DNA from: Zymoseptoria tritici IPO323
Lineage: Eukaryota > Ascomycota > Dothideomycetes > Mycosphaerellales > Mycosphaerellaceae
NCBI RefSeq assembly: GCF_000219625.1
Contig: NC_018218.1
Location: forward strand, 3,782,001-3,846,000
Reading direction: 5' to 3'
Length of the DNA: 64,000 nt
The notes below the pieces were generated by a model that made no database searches, was not told where the DNA came from, and saw nothing but the letters and a program-made list of their open reading frames with translations. Of the stretch, positions 1 to 11,210 are shown in pieces. Numbering within the stretch: the stretch's first letter is position 1; each line of letters opens with the position of its first letter. Both the position numbers and the translations under genes were made by a program.

Positions 1-380
1 ATCTATATGTTCTAGAACCTTCGCATTAAGTATCGCGTTAACGATAGATTCCTTAAGGACATTAAGCGTAATTCTAATATAGTAGGCCCTATAGAGATGT
101 TAGAGCTATTAAGGTAGTTATAAGAAGATAAGGAGTAGATAACAACGACGTTTATAGAGGTTGTTAAAGAGGCGTTGTTAATAGATCTAGCACTAACAGA
201 GCGATAGCAATGAACAACGAGCACCATTTACTAACTTACTAACATGCAACTTCCTATCAAGGTTAGCGTGGCCACTATGTGCACCATTGTGCACACCAGT
301 GTGCACACAGTGCACACCGCCATTTTGCTTACATGCACCGTGCAGCAACACCTCTAATCAACGCGAGGGCTCGCGTTGAA
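1..380. repeat. Decayed AT-rich repeat at left edge
   Basis: The first ~230 bases are TpA-rich. On the plus strand they read as a charged, helical protein-like stretch broken by TAG/TAA stops where Gln would fit, the pattern left by repeat-induced point mutation. From about 270 to 345 there is a cluster of GTGCAC palindromes and CACAC/GTGTG runs. At 358-379 lies a perfect 10-bp inverted repeat with a 2-base spacer (TCAACGCGAG, then CTCGCGTTGA). The whole looks like the end of a transposon continuing to the left, but no family could be named. Confidence 0.55.
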
Positions 381-1266
381 CAACACAGGCATACCTAGCT
401 AAGTACATGTACCGGCCAGTCGGTGGCATGGGACATTATCCATTTTGCCGCGGTACGCGAAATACTGTCTTGTGAAAGTCGATGGGACCATTTTGAACAA
501 TCGGCACTGCATGTCGTAAAGGATTTTGCTAAGCTTTCCCGTGTAGGTCGTATGCACAGATCTCACTGACTTGACAAGTTTCGTGAGCCAATCGGTCGTA
601 TCGATTGAGGTAGCTGCTAATTCTTTTGCCTTCGCTGTTGTCACTGTGCTCTCCTACTATCATATTGCGACCATCTCAAGGCCGATCTGCCTCGTTTAGC
701 TATCGTTCACAACCTCTGGAGAACTTCGGCGGTAAGTAGTGCTGTGACAATGACTGAGCATTCTCTGCTTCTTTTGTGGCCAGGTTGGGAACAATGTGCA
801 TGGCTCAGTAGAAGAACACTTTTTTCGACCTTGAACAGCGAGGATTGTGGTGCAACTCCATGGCCATGATGTTATCTACAAAGAGACCGAGAACTCTCAG
901 CCAACTGACCCGTCGCGCCTTCCCGTGCGCATATCATGTTGATAATGGTCAATTCCAGCCAGATTGTGTGACATCCGCTCGCCTCGACAGCTGAGAATGT
1001 GCAGCGGGGAAGAATTAGGTGTCCAGAGAGAGTGCCCCATCTGCACAATAGCCGCGCCATAGCTGGAACGCGAACAGTAGCTACCTCCTCCCCAGACCTG
1101 GCCCTCCACAACAAGCCTCCATCGAAGATATTGGCCCATATCCTCCTCCACAACCGTGACCGCGAAACCCGCCGGATGAAGGCCGAGCTCCTTCCATTCC
1201 ATTGGATTCGCTCAGAACGCCAATGCTGTAAACAAGCCCGTGAAATGGATGCGATTTGGGCTGCTG
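381..1266. other. Intergenic, no gene seen
   Basis: Reading frames here on both strands lack an ATG start and any recognisable domain. The part next to 1267 is the 3' flank of the Gγ gene. Confidence 0.5.
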
Positions 1267-1668
1267 CTACATGATTGAGCAGCACCCGTTCGATTGCTGC
1301 GGCGCATACGGATCCTCGCGCTTGTCGATTGTGCCCCATCGGCTCGGTACCATGAAGTCCTGCCATAGAAGAAGAGCCATGATTAGCATGAGCGCGGTGT
1401 GTGGCTTGCAAACGCCGAGTATACCTTGGGCTCCTTGTCCGTGAAAGCAATGAGGCTGTAGATGCGGTTAGCAAGAGGTGTCCAACATGCGCGGCGCAAG
1501 AGCGACAACATACTCTAGAGCAGCTTCCGACACCGGTATCCTTCTGCGATTCAAATCTTCCTGAAGTCGCTGGTTCAGCTCCGTGAGCCGCCTAAGCTTG
1601 AGCTCGGCCATTGACTGCTTCTTCGATTTGCCATTTTCGTTGGTCCGAATCTCGTACGGGGAGGACAT
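1267..1668 (-). CDS. Guanine nucleotide-binding protein subunit gamma
   Basis: Three exons on the minus strand: 1668-1514, 1455-1425 and 1359-1267, with introns of 58 and 65 nt that have GT-AG ends and keep frame. The spliced product is 92 residues, the usual size for fungal Gγ. The N-terminal helix carries KKQSMAELKLRRLTELNQRL, which pairs with Gβ. It is followed by EDLNRRRIPVSEAALDLIAF and DFMVPSRWGTIDKREDPYAP. The C-terminus is CCSIM, a CaaX box (CSIM) for prenylation with an adjacent palmitoylatable Cys, so the Gβγ dimer should sit at the plasma membrane. Gγ acts in heterotrimeric G-protein signalling for mating, growth and virulence. The usual fungal DFMVPSVWG motif has Arg in place of the second Val. 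Confidence 0.93.
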
Positions 1669-2738
1669 GATGCTTTCGGTCTCGAGCGCAAAGCAGGGAC
1701 GAGCGGCGGGTGCGAGCGATATAGATATTCAGCTGATCAATGCCGCGGGAACGTGGTCGGGGAGCCGCACGGACTGCGAAGGCGGTGGGAGGTTCGTCCG
1801 GGATGGATTATGCAGAGCAGTACGCTTGCGAACGCACGACGGTAATTGCTGTAATCCGAGTGCGGCGAAGGTCGTGTCGCGGTCAATCAGTGGCATGCGA
1901 CGAAGACTGCGGAGGAGGATCAGCGGCCGTTTTCGCGACAAGATGTTGGTTCGTGCTACCTTTACCACGCCGCGTGCTCCCCTGCGTCCAGCTCAGACTC
2001 GCGTGTCTCCTGCCTGCGTTGTACGGTGGTCGGAGAGAGCGAAGTTGGTCGAGGCGTTTCTGAAGGAGCGACTGGGAGGCACAAGAGCACACGGAAGACG
2101 ACGTCGATCGAGCGGTCGGTCTGGACGGGACGGACGGTAGTAAGCAGGTGAATCGTGTGGGTAGCAACAGCTCGAGCGACGGCGGAGGAGATCGCTCCCT
2201 GTTAGGTTGCGGCCGGATCAAGCCGCGCTAAATTTGATTGAAATATTGAACAGCATGGGGCAGAGATGTCGATGGCATGCAAAGGATGATGATAATAATA
2301 TACATAAATTAATTACTGAACGCTGCCACACCTTCCGGCCAGAGTACAGCGTCATTGAAGCTGTCATGTGACACCAATGTGCGTCTGCGTCTTTGACTGT
2401 GTCCGTCCCGACGCGATGTTCTGTCTGTCGGTGCACAGTGAGCATCTCGAGCTCCAAGGGTGAAAGACTGAAAGCAAGCCAGGTGTCGCCGTTTGGGCAG
2501 CCAGCAGCAAGCCCTCGATCCTCGAGGTGTAGATTTCATACCAGGCAGTATCAGAGCAACCCGTCGCCTTGGCACACTGCCGCAAATCGTCAACTTGCAG
2601 GAGAAGTCACTTCGTCGTCACATCATCATCCACATCCTCAAGGGACCGGCGCAGCGACACTCGAACTCCATCACGAACCGACTACCTCGCCATACTGATC
2701 ACTGCTCGAAGTGATCACCACCGAGGGGTTCGCCCAGC
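1669..2738. promoter_or_regulatory. Divergent intergenic region between Gγ and eIF3a
   Basis: About 1.07 kb separates the start codons of the Gγ gene (minus) and eIF3a (plus). Overlapping frames in both directions are basic, Arg/Ser-rich and without domains, as expected for shadow frames. It must hold both promoters and the eIF3a 5' leader. No specific motif could be assigned. Confidence 0.5.
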
Positions 2739-5700
2739 ATGCCTCCACCACCGCATACGCGCCCGGAAAATGTCCTCAAGCGCGCTCAGGAACTCATCGG
2801 GGTGGGCCAGCAGCAGGCCGCTCTGTCCATCCTGCACGAACATGTCACATCGAAGCGAACACGTAACAGCACCATCACGGCCCTGGAGCCTGTGATGCTA
2901 CTGTTTGTGGAGTTGTGTGTGGATTTGCGCAAAGGCAAATCGGCCAAGGATGGCTTGTACAACTACAAGAACACCAGCCAGAATACGAACGTGGCCACCA
3001 TCGAACTGGTGTTCCGTCGATTCATCGAGCTCGCGGAACAAAAGGTGCAAGAGGCGCAGGCTAAGGCTGATGAGATTTCTGCTCAGGAGGCGGGTCAGAC
3101 CGGTGAGACTACAGATGCTTCGCTTGCGAATGTCACCGATTTGGAGGCTATGGAGACTCCCGAGTCCATCTTGCTCTCGACGGTCTCCGGCGAGCAGTCC
3201 AAAGACCGAACCGATCGAGCCATTGTCACACCCTGGTTGAAGTTCTTGTGGGAGACCTACCGCACCGTGCTCGACATCTTCAAGAACAACGCTCGTCTGG
3301 AAGTGATGTACCAGACCACCGCACACCAAGCTTTCCAGTTCTGCCAGAAATACACCCGCAAGACCGAATTCCGTCGCCTCTGTGAACTGCTGCGCAACCA
3401 TTTGCAAAACGCCGCGAAATACTCTCAGCAGGTTCACGCCATCAACCTGAGTGACCCGGAGACACTGCAGCGCCATCTGGACACCCGATTTATGCAGTTG
3501 AATGTGGCCGTTGAACTCGAGTTGTGGCAGGAGGCTTTCAAGAGTGTGGAGGACATTCACACCCTGCTCAGCCTGTCGCGGAGACAGCCAAAGAATTCGA
3601 TGATGGCCAACTACTACGAGAAGCTCACTCGCATCTTCCTCGTCAGCGAGAACTACCTCTTCCACGCCGCTGCATGGAGTAGGTACTATAATCTGCTTAC
3701 GGTTTCAGCCCGTCAAGTCGCAGCCGGTGCCACGAAGAAGGACAATCCGACCAACATCTCCGACGCCGATTTGTCGAAGGCCGCTTCGTTCGTCTTGCTC
3801 TCGGCTTTGTCCATCCCAGTCATCAGCACTTCGCGGTCCCGAGGTGCTCTCATCGACGTGGACGCAGCACGCAGCAACAAGAATGCGAGGCTTACCAACC
3901 TCCTCGGAATGAGCAGCGCCCCCTCCCGTTCAATTCTTTTCAAAGATGCGTTGAACAAGGACATTTTGCAGCGCGCGAAGCCGGAGATCCGCAATCTGTA
4001 TAACATTCTCGAGACCGACTTTCACCCTAAGTCGATTTGCCAGAAAGTCTCGCCCATTCTCTCGCAGATTGGTGCCGATGAGGAGATGAAGAAGTATGTG
4101 CTGCCTCTTCAGCAGGTGCTGCTTACTCGTCTCTTCCAGCAACTTTCGCAAGTCTACACGGACGTGAAGATGGATGATGTCCTGGCACTCGCTCAGTTCC
4201 CCGACCCCTTCCAGGTTTCCGCCGGCACGATTGAGAAATTTATCATGAACGGCTGCAAGAAGGGCGACCTGTCTATCCGCATTGATCATTCGACTGGCAT
4301 TCTGACATTCGACTCTGATGTGTTCTCATCCGCCAAGGCCATGCACCCAGGCTCCGGCGCCGGTTCAGCCGAGTCCGATGCCAGTTCTGTCCAGCGTCTG
4401 CAGAGCACTCCTGCCGAGATTGTTCGCTCGCAGCTGTCCCGCCTGTCCAAGGCTTTGTACGTTGCCGTCCAGTATGTTGATCCTGCCTTCAACGAGGAGC
4501 GCCAAAAGTCCAAGCTCGCTGCTCTGAAGAGGGCTGAGGCGGGCGCAGCCAAAGAGCACACCGACCTCATTGCTCGTCGCGACGTCATCCAGAAGAAGAA
4601 GGAGTCGGCGGCCAATGCTCAGCTTGCCAAGCAGCGCGAGGAGGAACAGAAGAAGAGGGCTCGCCAATTGGAACAGCAAGCCGCCGAGACGGAGCGTCTC
4701 GCACAAGAGACTCGCGACAGAGAAGAGCGCCGCATTCAAGCCGAGCGGAAAAAGGTGCAGAGAGAGGAAGCGGCCAAGCAATTGGAAGAGCTCAAGAAGG
4801 GCGTCAAAGGCGTGGACATCACTGGACTGGACATCGACGACCTGGACACCGGTCGCATTCGCATGCTCAAGCTGCAAGCACTCGAGCGTGAGAAGAACGA
4901 AATTGGTGAGAAGTTGCGTGTCGCTGGCAAGAGGATCGACCACATGGAGCGCGCCTACCGCAAGGAGGAGATCAAGCATCTTCCGGAAGACTACGCCGCC
5001 CAACGCGATCGGGACTTGAAGGCCTACGAGAAGAGCAAAATGGAAACTCTGCAGACCGCCGAGCTCAAGCACAAGGAAGAAGTCGCCTTGAAGCACCGCC
5101 TCAGCCGTCTCGTATCGCCTTATGAAAAGTTCAAGCGTGAGATCACCGAGCAGCGCCACGCCGATTTCGAGAAGCGACGCAAAGCTGCCGAGCGCGAGCT
5201 GAACGCGCAGATGGACAAGCGCCGGAGGGAGGTTCGCGAGAGGAAGATTGCCGAGAAGCGTCGTCTGGAAGAGGAGGAGCGCACGAGGCGCGAGGAGGAG
5301 GAGCGAGCGAGGATCGAAGAAGAGGAGGCTGCGCGTGCAGCAGAGGAGAAGCGGATCAAGGATGCTGAAGCCAAGGCCGAGGCGGAGAAGCGCCGACAAG
5401 AGCGTGCAGAGACTGCGAGGAAGCAAATGGAGCGCGAGGAGGAGGCAGAGAGGAGACGTCTCGAGCGCAAACAGCAGGGTGGTGCCGGTGCCGCTCCTCC
5501 GCGCTCCTTCGAGCGTCCGTCTGAGCGTCCCGTTGGCGACGCATCTTCTGGTGGCCCACCACGCTTGCAGCTCGCGGGCAACAGGCCGACGTGGCGCGAA
5601 CGTGAGGCAGCAAGAGCCCGCGGAGAAGTCCTCCCAGGAGACAATGCTGCCGCCCCACCAGCTCCCGCAGCCGAGGAGCGAGCTGCTCCTGAGGAAGCTG

Positions 5701-6014
5701 CACCACGTCGATCCGGTTATGTTCCACCAGCACTCCGCGGCAATGCTCCTGGACCCGACTCGACCCCGCCAGCACCTGCGGATGCGCCTACCGCGCGATG
5801 GCAGCCACGAGCTCGGGGTCCCGAGCGCGAGGGCAATGATGGTGCAGTGGCGCCAACGGAGAACGCAACCGCGCGATGGCAGCCACGCGCCAGAGGTCCT
5901 GAGCGTGATGGCAATGACGGTTCAACACCACCTCCACCTAGCGGTGGCGCATACCGTGCACCTGGTGCCAGTGGTGGAAGCGGAGGAGCCTACCGTCCAC
6001 CAGGGCGGAGATAG
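2739..6014 (+). CDS. TIF32: Eukaryotic translation initiation factor 3 subunit A
   Basis: Intronless, 1091 residues, within the range for fungal eIF3a. It starts [20 protein letters not shown], the conserved N-terminus; the N-terminal half is helical and ends in a PCI domain (roughly residues 330-530, ending near [20 protein letters not shown]). Residues ~580-925 form a long, highly charged coiled coil rich in Glu, Arg and Lys that in the family contacts eIF3b and eIF3i/g. The tail is a disordered Pro/Arg/Gly stretch. eIF3a is the scaffold of eIF3 and bridges the 40S subunit during scanning. Within the tail, a 26-residue unit containing [13 protein letters not shown] is tandemly duplicated (period 78 nt, 5790-5945). 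The ATG at 2739 is the first ATG in frame with the conserved N-terminus. Confidence 0.97.
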   Translation: MPPPPHTRPENVLKRAQELIGVGQQQAALSILHEHVTSKRTRNSTITALEPVMLLFVELCVDLRKGKSAKDGLYNYKNTSQNTNVATIELVFRRFIELAEQKVQEAQAKADEISAQEAGQTGETTDASLANVTDLEAMETPESILLSTVSGEQSKDRTDRAIVTPWLKFLWETYRTVLDIFKNNARLEVMYQTTAHQAFQFCQKYTRKTEFRRLCELLRNHLQNAAKYSQQVHAINLSDPETLQRHLDTRFMQLNVAVELELWQEAFKSVEDIHTLLSLSRRQPKNSMMANYYEKLTRIFLVSENYLFHAAAWSRYYNLLTVSARQVAAGATKKDNPTNISDADLSKAASFVLLSALSIPVISTSRSRGALIDVDAARSNKNARLTNLLGMSSAPSRSILFKDALNKDILQRAKPEIRNLYNILETDFHPKSICQKVSPILSQIGADEEMKKYVLPLQQVLLTRLFQQLSQVYTDVKMDDVLALAQFPDPFQVSAGTIEKFIMNGCKKGDLSIRIDHSTGILTFDSDVFSSAKAMHPGSGAGSAESDASSVQRLQSTPAEIVRSQLSRLSKALYVAVQYVDPAFNEERQKSKLAALKRAEAGAAKEHTDLIARRDVIQKKKESAANAQLAKQREEEQKKRARQLEQQAAETERLAQETRDREERRIQAERKKVQREEAAKQLEELKKGVKGVDITGLDIDDLDTGRIRMLKLQALEREKNEIGEKLRVAGKRIDHMERAYRKEEIKHLPEDYAAQRDRDLKAYEKSKMETLQTAELKHKEEVALKHRLSRLVSPYEKFKREITEQRHADFEKRRKAAERELNAQMDKRRREVRERKIAEKRRLEEEERTRREEEERARIEEEEAARAAEEKRIKDAEAKAEAEKRRQERAETARKQMEREEEAERRRLERKQQGGAGAAPPRSFERPSERPVGDASSGGPPRLQLAGNRPTWREREAARARGEVLPGDNAAAPPAPAAEERAAPEEAAPRRSGYVPPALRGNAPGPDSTPPAPADAPTARWQPRARGPEREGNDGAVAPTENATARWQPRARGPERDGNDGSTPPPPSGGAYRAPGASGGSGGAYRPPGRR
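5790..5945 (+). repeat. 78-bp tandem duplication in the eIF3a tail
   Basis: Two copies start at 5790 and 5868, each encoding [13 protein letters not shown] followed by an acidic/Gly segment. The copies differ mostly at third codon positions, so the duplication is in-frame and not very recent. Confidence 0.8.
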
Positions 6015-7055
6015 GGTATCGCGCAGGGTGTTTGTTTAGCATTGTGACCGGCGTTGATGAAACAACTACTGCATCCGGGGTTTTGGGACATGGACACGCG
6101 TGTTGACAGTAGTCGTCGTCGTCGCATGACCTGGCCGCAGTATATCAGCAGCAGAAGTTCATAGCACGTGGAATGTGAACGATCGTAGACAGTGAACAGC
6201 TTGCGAAGATTCTGGAGAGGCTTCAGCACAAAGAGATGATCGATGCACCGTTCTATCAATGAAGTTCCCAGCTAAGCATTAAGTAGGCCAACATGTACCG
6301 GTAAGGTAGGGCTCGACGAGGTCGCTGACCCAGCGGCTCCGAGACCCCGCGTGATGTAGGCATGGGAAAGCGGGCGTGAAGAATGATCCACGCCCAGACA
6401 TCGGTCATCGGTGTGTGTATGAATGGATCTTGCAGTGGAACATATCTTAAAGTAGTCCAACGATCAAACTCGCAGCGCCGGCAAAGTGATCATGCCTAGC
6501 GTGGCAGAGATCCATGAATCCATGGATCCGAATGCGCTGATAAGACCCCGCTTGCGATGGCAATAACAATGAAGAGGGGCTCCCAGGAGCTTGGGGACCT
6601 GAGTGCATCTTGCCATGCCACCTCATGCTGTGCTCACCGTCATTCTCACTCGCTTGAACCTGATTGTGAGACGGATTTCAACCGCCTGAGGTGAACAGCC
6701 AAATCACGTCGTAAGGTACGTCCATCTTCCCGTCCGAGCTCCGTGACCTGAGGTCATTCCTGCCGCCCACCTCCCGTCACGACTGGCTGCCGTGGGCGCG
6801 CGTGACGAACATCACCTGCGACTGCGACGGCTTTGACGTAAGGTACCTCGACCGTGTGTCCCTACGATATCGCGACCTGGTCCGCCGCGCAGCACTCCGA
6901 CCTTCGGTCGACTCCCCTTTTCTCTCTCTCCCTGACATCGCCAACAACTATCTCGAAGACGTGCTGGCTCGCCAAAGCTCTGTCTCTGCCACCTCCCCAC
7001 CTACCACCAGCGTCTGCCTCAGTAGACTCGCTCCGACTCGGTCGCTCCAGGCTGG
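6015..7055. other. Intergenic between eIF3a and WD40 gene
   Basis: This contains the eIF3a 3' flank and the promoter/leader of the downstream WD40 gene. Frames here are short and domain-free. One plus-strand frame from 6802 overlaps the start of the next gene but opens with GTG, not ATG, so it is not called. Confidence 0.5.
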
Positions 7056-10000
7056 ATGCCCTCCGCCGACGACTTCGCGCCGACTTTTGAGTTCGACTCG
7101 TCCTCGCCGCCGGTGGAGGCACCCGACGCCTGGCCATCCACCAGCCCACCGCAACCTGCTAAGAGCAAGAAGAAGAAGAAGGGCAAGGGCAAGAAGCATG
7201 AGTCTCGGGAAGACGGTGACGAGTCATCCTCCTATCCAAAATCGATAACACCATCTCCACCGGTCGGTCATGAAGGACCTTCAAAGGTTGATTACAACAG
7301 GGTGGAGCCTGCACCAGCACACCTAGTCGATGTCGCGCCAGACAGCTCACCCGAAGATTTGTTACTAGAGGATCATGATGTATCTGATCTTCCACCGCAG
7401 AGGCCGCCAACAGAGGCAGCTGCTGCGAACAGCTCGCCTTCGACAGCACAGCCATCAGCAAAATCTCCCAAACCTGCCATCGTATCACCTCAACCCCGTC
7501 CGGCGAGCATATACAGCCCTCGCGATCGCCGAGACAGTCCAGCAGCAATTCGGACTCCTTCAATACCCGTACAGAGCTCGCGAAGAGAGTCGTTTGCAAC
7601 CCAGCAGCCGGTGCGGCCAGGCTTCGTCGATCCACCACCACCACACATGCCGCAAGCGCACTACTTCTCTCTCCCAGATTTAGGGCTTGGCTTCAACCAG
7701 AAGCAGGAGACTGGCAAACCCGCCGGCTCGAATGGATATTGCTGTCGTCTTGACTCGCTCGCCGACGGAGGTGATGTGGCATCAACAAAGAAGGCGCGTG
7801 ATGCCTTACTCGTAGGCTGTGAAGGCGGACTAGAGGTGTTCCGCATTCTGCCCAACAAGCTTGAAGTTATAGGTCGCCTTGAAGGCCTTTCTGGGGCGGT
7901 AATTGGGGCCAAGATTCTGCCGCACAATGATCGGACGGATCCCTTGCAAGCTCTGCGACCGTTGGTAGCGGTGATTTTGCACGGACAAATCGTTGATCCG
8001 AGCGATGAAGATGGACTGCAGAATCAAGGGACAGCATCGCGGTACTTTCAGACTGTGGTCGAGGTATACTCGTTGCAAACACAGCACTACATTGCGACGC
8101 TATATCGCAGTGCGCCTGTGGCGTTGGAGAAGCCCGCGGTCGGGCAGGTGTCGTCGCTTCCTCCGCCCGTGGGAGACCTCCATGTCGATGCATCCGGTCG
8201 TTTCATCACAATCAGCTCCGGGATAAGTGGTGAAATCTGGGTCTTCACCGCAACGCCAAATACCGGACTCGACGTGGCCCAATACCGATGCATTGGCAAG
8301 TTCTGGACTGTGCTGTCAACGGGGACGACTGGCGCGAAAGATGGCAGCACGATTGACCATGAGGCTACAGAATCGCCACACGCGCCGATCTACAGCTTGA
8401 GCCGACGTTGGCTTGCGATTCTGCCGCCGTCTTCCAGCTCGAACATTTCAATTCAGGGTGCGCCGTTACTGTCCGAGATCAACCCCAGTCCGCCTGGTGT
8501 AGGATCTCATGCAGCGCCGGGCCAACCCTCCGTAACTTGTGATGTCGTTGATACTGATATAGAAGGGACGTGGAGTCGGCTAGGGAGACAGGCTGCACAA
8601 GGGCTCGTGAAATACTCTCAGAGAGGCATAGAAATGGGCTTGCAAGGGTGGAAGGAACTGACTCAACCTTCACCGCCGAATGCACGGCAACTCCAGGAAC
8701 GCGCCAATGCCAATGATGAATTCCCACCCACTAAGGCCTTTTCTGACGATCCCAGTCGCGCCGCAAAAGAACCCGCTCTGGTATCGATCATCGATTTGCA
8801 GTCCCTCCTGCAGTGGGAGGCGCTCAAACCAAAACACGCTCCTTCTCCAATGGCTACTTGCGCGCTGGTCGAGGGCTGCAAGTTTCTGTCTCTGTCGTGC
8901 ACAGGGATGCGACTATTGACGACGAGCCGCAAAGGAGAAACCTCGACGGTTTGGGATCTTCGACAAGCCGCCCACGGCGTGCCCAGACATCGTAGCATGC
9001 GTGAAGACGATGTCAGCACGAGTCCGTGCATCAGACAGCTGCAGAGAATCGTACGCAACACTCCATCCACCATTCTGGACTGCGCGTGGTCAACGAATGA
9101 CGATGCATTAGCGTTGCTCACCGCGCATGGGACTGTACACCTGCACGAAGTAGTCACTGTAGCTCCACTGAGGAAACGCAAGCGAACTGGCACTGTCACC
9201 GCACCGAAGATTGAGAAAGCAGATGCCACCGTGGGCCTGTCCGAAGGGCTTTCACCACCAAGTAGTAATCATGGATTTCTCGGCAGCATCAAGTCGAGCT
9301 GGTCAGCCGTCAGCACTCAAGTGAGCTCAATACGTGGTAGCAATCCTTCTACGGGGCTTGGAATACCGACTACCTTTGCAGGATTCCGCGAGGCTACTGC
9401 TGCTGCAGGCAACGCCGGGTCGCGAGCTGTCGCGAGAGGGCTGAGCCAGGGTTATACTGCTGCTAAGGGTGGTGCGAGCGATTATTGGCATGCCGACGAC
9501 AACAAAATCCGGCATACAAAGGCATTGCAAGAGCCACACTCGGCAAGGTCTCTGGCTTGGATCAAGCGAAACAATACGGTCTCGATCGCCATCGTTTGCG
9601 GTGGAACCGTCCACATCCATCCTGTCCAGCATGTGGTCAGACGCAAAGGAGACGATGTTGTGAGTGGCCTCAAACACGAGAAATACGCCCACAAAGCATT
9701 TCCACTGCCGCGAATCCACACGCGTGCGGAAGTGAGAGACAACGCCTCTATCAAGCCTGACACGTGTGCCAGCGAGGGCCCTCATGGCTTCTGGAGCCTC
9801 AAGCATTCAACATCATCACCGCCTGTCGGTACACAGCATACAAGATCTGCCGCAGGACCGGACAGTGACGTGGAGACGAACCCGCCATATTGTCCATTCC
9901 ATGTCGACTCTCGCGTCAGCATCTTTACGTACGATCAAAATCGCAGTGGCAGTCAAATAGGTCCTACGACGGCGTACGAGCAGTTCAAGAGCCAAGGCCA

Positions 10001-10325
10001 TGGATCATCCGTCGAAACGCCATGGACATTTGGTGGACCGCTACCACCAAGCATCAAGCTGAACGACCGCCAATCAGACGATGCCGAGTACAGCGACTTT
10101 GATGCACCGGGCGGCGATCTCGAAGACGAAGACGAGCACGATGTTTCCAGCCAGATGGAAAGCAAGTTGACAATCAAGTCCGCGCGCCGGAGAAGCGAAG
10201 AAGTCGGCGACATCCGCATCAACACTCGTCGAAGGCAGGGTAAAGCGAATGGTGGCGTGTCGCATAGCGTTGGCAGAGCTGATGGCGAGTTCGAGGTGTT
10301 CGAGGAGGATGCAAGAGCCTGGTGA
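7056..10325 (+). CDS. Large WD40 protein, BCAS3/Atg18-like
   Basis: Intronless, 1089 residues. The N-terminal ~200 residues are disordered with a Lys-rich run (KSKKKKKGKGKK). A beta-propeller-like region follows, starting near residue 205 (HYFSLPDLGLGF) and including DALLVGCEGGLEVFRI, VDASGRFITISSGISGEIWVF, CKFLSLSCTGMRLLTTSRKG with TVWDLR, and DCAWSTNDDALALLTAHGTV. This spaced-blade layout with long insertions resembles BCAS3/Atg18-type propellers, which bind phosphoinositides at autophagic membranes. The C-terminus is acidic (DLEDEDEHD) and basic by turns. The family name rests on blade layout and a few motifs, so it could be another WD40 scaffold. It is convergent with DPM2 downstream. Confidence 0.6.
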   Translation: MPSADDFAPTFEFDSSSPPVEAPDAWPSTSPPQPAKSKKKKKGKGKKHESREDGDESSSYPKSITPSPPVGHEGPSKVDYNRVEPAPAHLVDVAPDSSPEDLLLEDHDVSDLPPQRPPTEAAAANSSPSTAQPSAKSPKPAIVSPQPRPASIYSPRDRRDSPAAIRTPSIPVQSSRRESFATQQPVRPGFVDPPPPHMPQAHYFSLPDLGLGFNQKQETGKPAGSNGYCCRLDSLADGGDVASTKKARDALLVGCEGGLEVFRILPNKLEVIGRLEGLSGAVIGAKILPHNDRTDPLQALRPLVAVILHGQIVDPSDEDGLQNQGTASRYFQTVVEVYSLQTQHYIATLYRSAPVALEKPAVGQVSSLPPPVGDLHVDASGRFITISSGISGEIWVFTATPNTGLDVAQYRCIGKFWTVLSTGTTGAKDGSTIDHEATESPHAPIYSLSRRWLAILPPSSSSNISIQGAPLLSEINPSPPGVGSHAAPGQPSVTCDVVDTDIEGTWSRLGRQAAQGLVKYSQRGIEMGLQGWKELTQPSPPNARQLQERANANDEFPPTKAFSDDPSRAAKEPALVSIIDLQSLLQWEALKPKHAPSPMATCALVEGCKFLSLSCTGMRLLTTSRKGETSTVWDLRQAAHGVPRHRSMREDDVSTSPCIRQLQRIVRNTPSTILDCAWSTNDDALALLTAHGTVHLHEVVTVAPLRKRKRTGTVTAPKIEKADATVGLSEGLSPPSSNHGFLGSIKSSWSAVSTQVSSIRGSNPSTGLGIPTTFAGFREATAAAGNAGSRAVARGLSQGYTAAKGGASDYWHADDNKIRHTKALQEPHSARSLAWIKRNNTVSIAIVCGGTVHIHPVQHVVRRKGDDVVSGLKHEKYAHKAFPLPRIHTRAEVRDNASIKPDTCASEGPHGFWSLKHSTSSPPVGTQHTRSAAGPDSDVETNPPYCPFHVDSRVSIFTYDQNRSGSQIGPTTAYEQFKSQGHGSSVETPWTFGGPLPPSIKLNDRQSDDAEYSDFDAPGGDLEDEDEHDVSSQMESKLTIKSARRRSEEVGDIRINTRRRQGKANGGVSHSVGRADGEFEVFEEDARAW

Positions 10326-10812
10326 ATGTGTCTGTATGGAAGACAGGCTGAGCCATGGTCGAGGAAAAAGCGGTCACTTTACTCAATCAGCATTCCATCA
10401 ACTGGGGTTGATTCCACGGGCAGCTGTCTCGTGAATCCCATCCTGGCCAAGTACATGTACAGCCAACTAAGCTGTTCTGTACCTATCATGCCAAACTTTT
10501 CTGCCCTGAGTCTGATGCGTGAAATTGTCCTCATGCCTGTCGAATTCTTGCAATCTGTGTGTCGTCCTGAAGATAAAAGCTATGCCAATTGAGTGACCCA
10601 TCTTCGCGGGTCGTCAACATTTCGACATCGTCCCGTCGTGGTTTTGCGCCCGATATGACTGCAATTGCCAGGGGATCAAGACCGTGAAGTTCATCACTTC
10701 GGCAATGCATTTCGACGTGTATCACAGTCCTATGCGCAAGATTTCATTGACCTTTCTCCTGTAAACATGTCCTGCCCAAGCCCTGACTCCAGTACATCCG
10801 TTCGATCCGAAT
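10326..10812. other. Convergent 3' flank, no gene seen
   Basis: This gap lies between the stop codons of the WD40 gene (plus) and DPM2 (minus). It should hold both 3' UTRs. No convincing coding frame or RNA was seen. Confidence 0.5.
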
Positions 10813-11210
10813 TTATTTCGTCTTGCCCGCTGCCGCTTTCTTCGCCTTCAATGCCTTTTTGCGATTGCTCCTGATCATGACCACGCTGAGAAAGCTTCCG
10901 ACCACGGCGCCTCCGAGGAGAATGAGAATGACGGGAATGCGAATGGCCCATACGCGTGGTGGAAAGAGGCTTTGAATTGGGTGCGAGTCGTCGACGAATG
11001 GCTGTGAACCGATTCTGATTAGCAAAGGGTCTCGGCTGAGATGATTGCGGTTGCTCACCATGAGAAGCGTCCAGACGGTGTAGTAAAGGAAGACGGCCGA
11101 AGCAAGGATGAGCATGGCGAGGCCGACGAGACGATCCAGCTGGGAGATGGTGTTAGATGTGAACAGATGACACGTTGCGTCTCGGCACGTACGGTATTGT
11201 TGGCGCCCAT
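10813..11210 (-). CDS. DPM2: Dolichol-phosphate mannose synthase regulatory subunit
   Basis: Three exons on the minus strand: 11210-11193 (MGANNT), 11139-11059 and 11001-10813. The second intron (11058-11002) is exactly 57 nt, so it reads in frame and would add 19 spurious residues if unspliced. It has GT-AG ends and a GCTAATC branch site. The spliced protein has 95 residues, with two hydrophobic hairpin helices (LVGLAMLILASAVFLYYTVW and VWAIRIPVILILLGGAVVG) around PFVDDSHPIQSLFPPR, then a Lys-rich tail. This is the DPM2 pattern (human form 84 residues). DPM2 is an ER membrane protein that stabilises Dpm1, which makes dolichol-P-mannose for N-glycans, GPI anchors and O-mannosylation. It is divergent from SAR1. 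Confidence 0.92.

Noticed and set aside
1583..2140. 185-codon plus-strand frame between Gγ and eIF3a
   Set aside because: Arg-rich, domain-free, and overlaps the first exon of Gγ on the other strand; most likely promoter sequence.
4365..5426. Long Leu-rich open frame on the minus strand inside eIF3a
   Set aside because: It is the antisense shadow of the Glu/Lys/Arg-rich coiled coil; no domain, and the plus-strand gene is certain.
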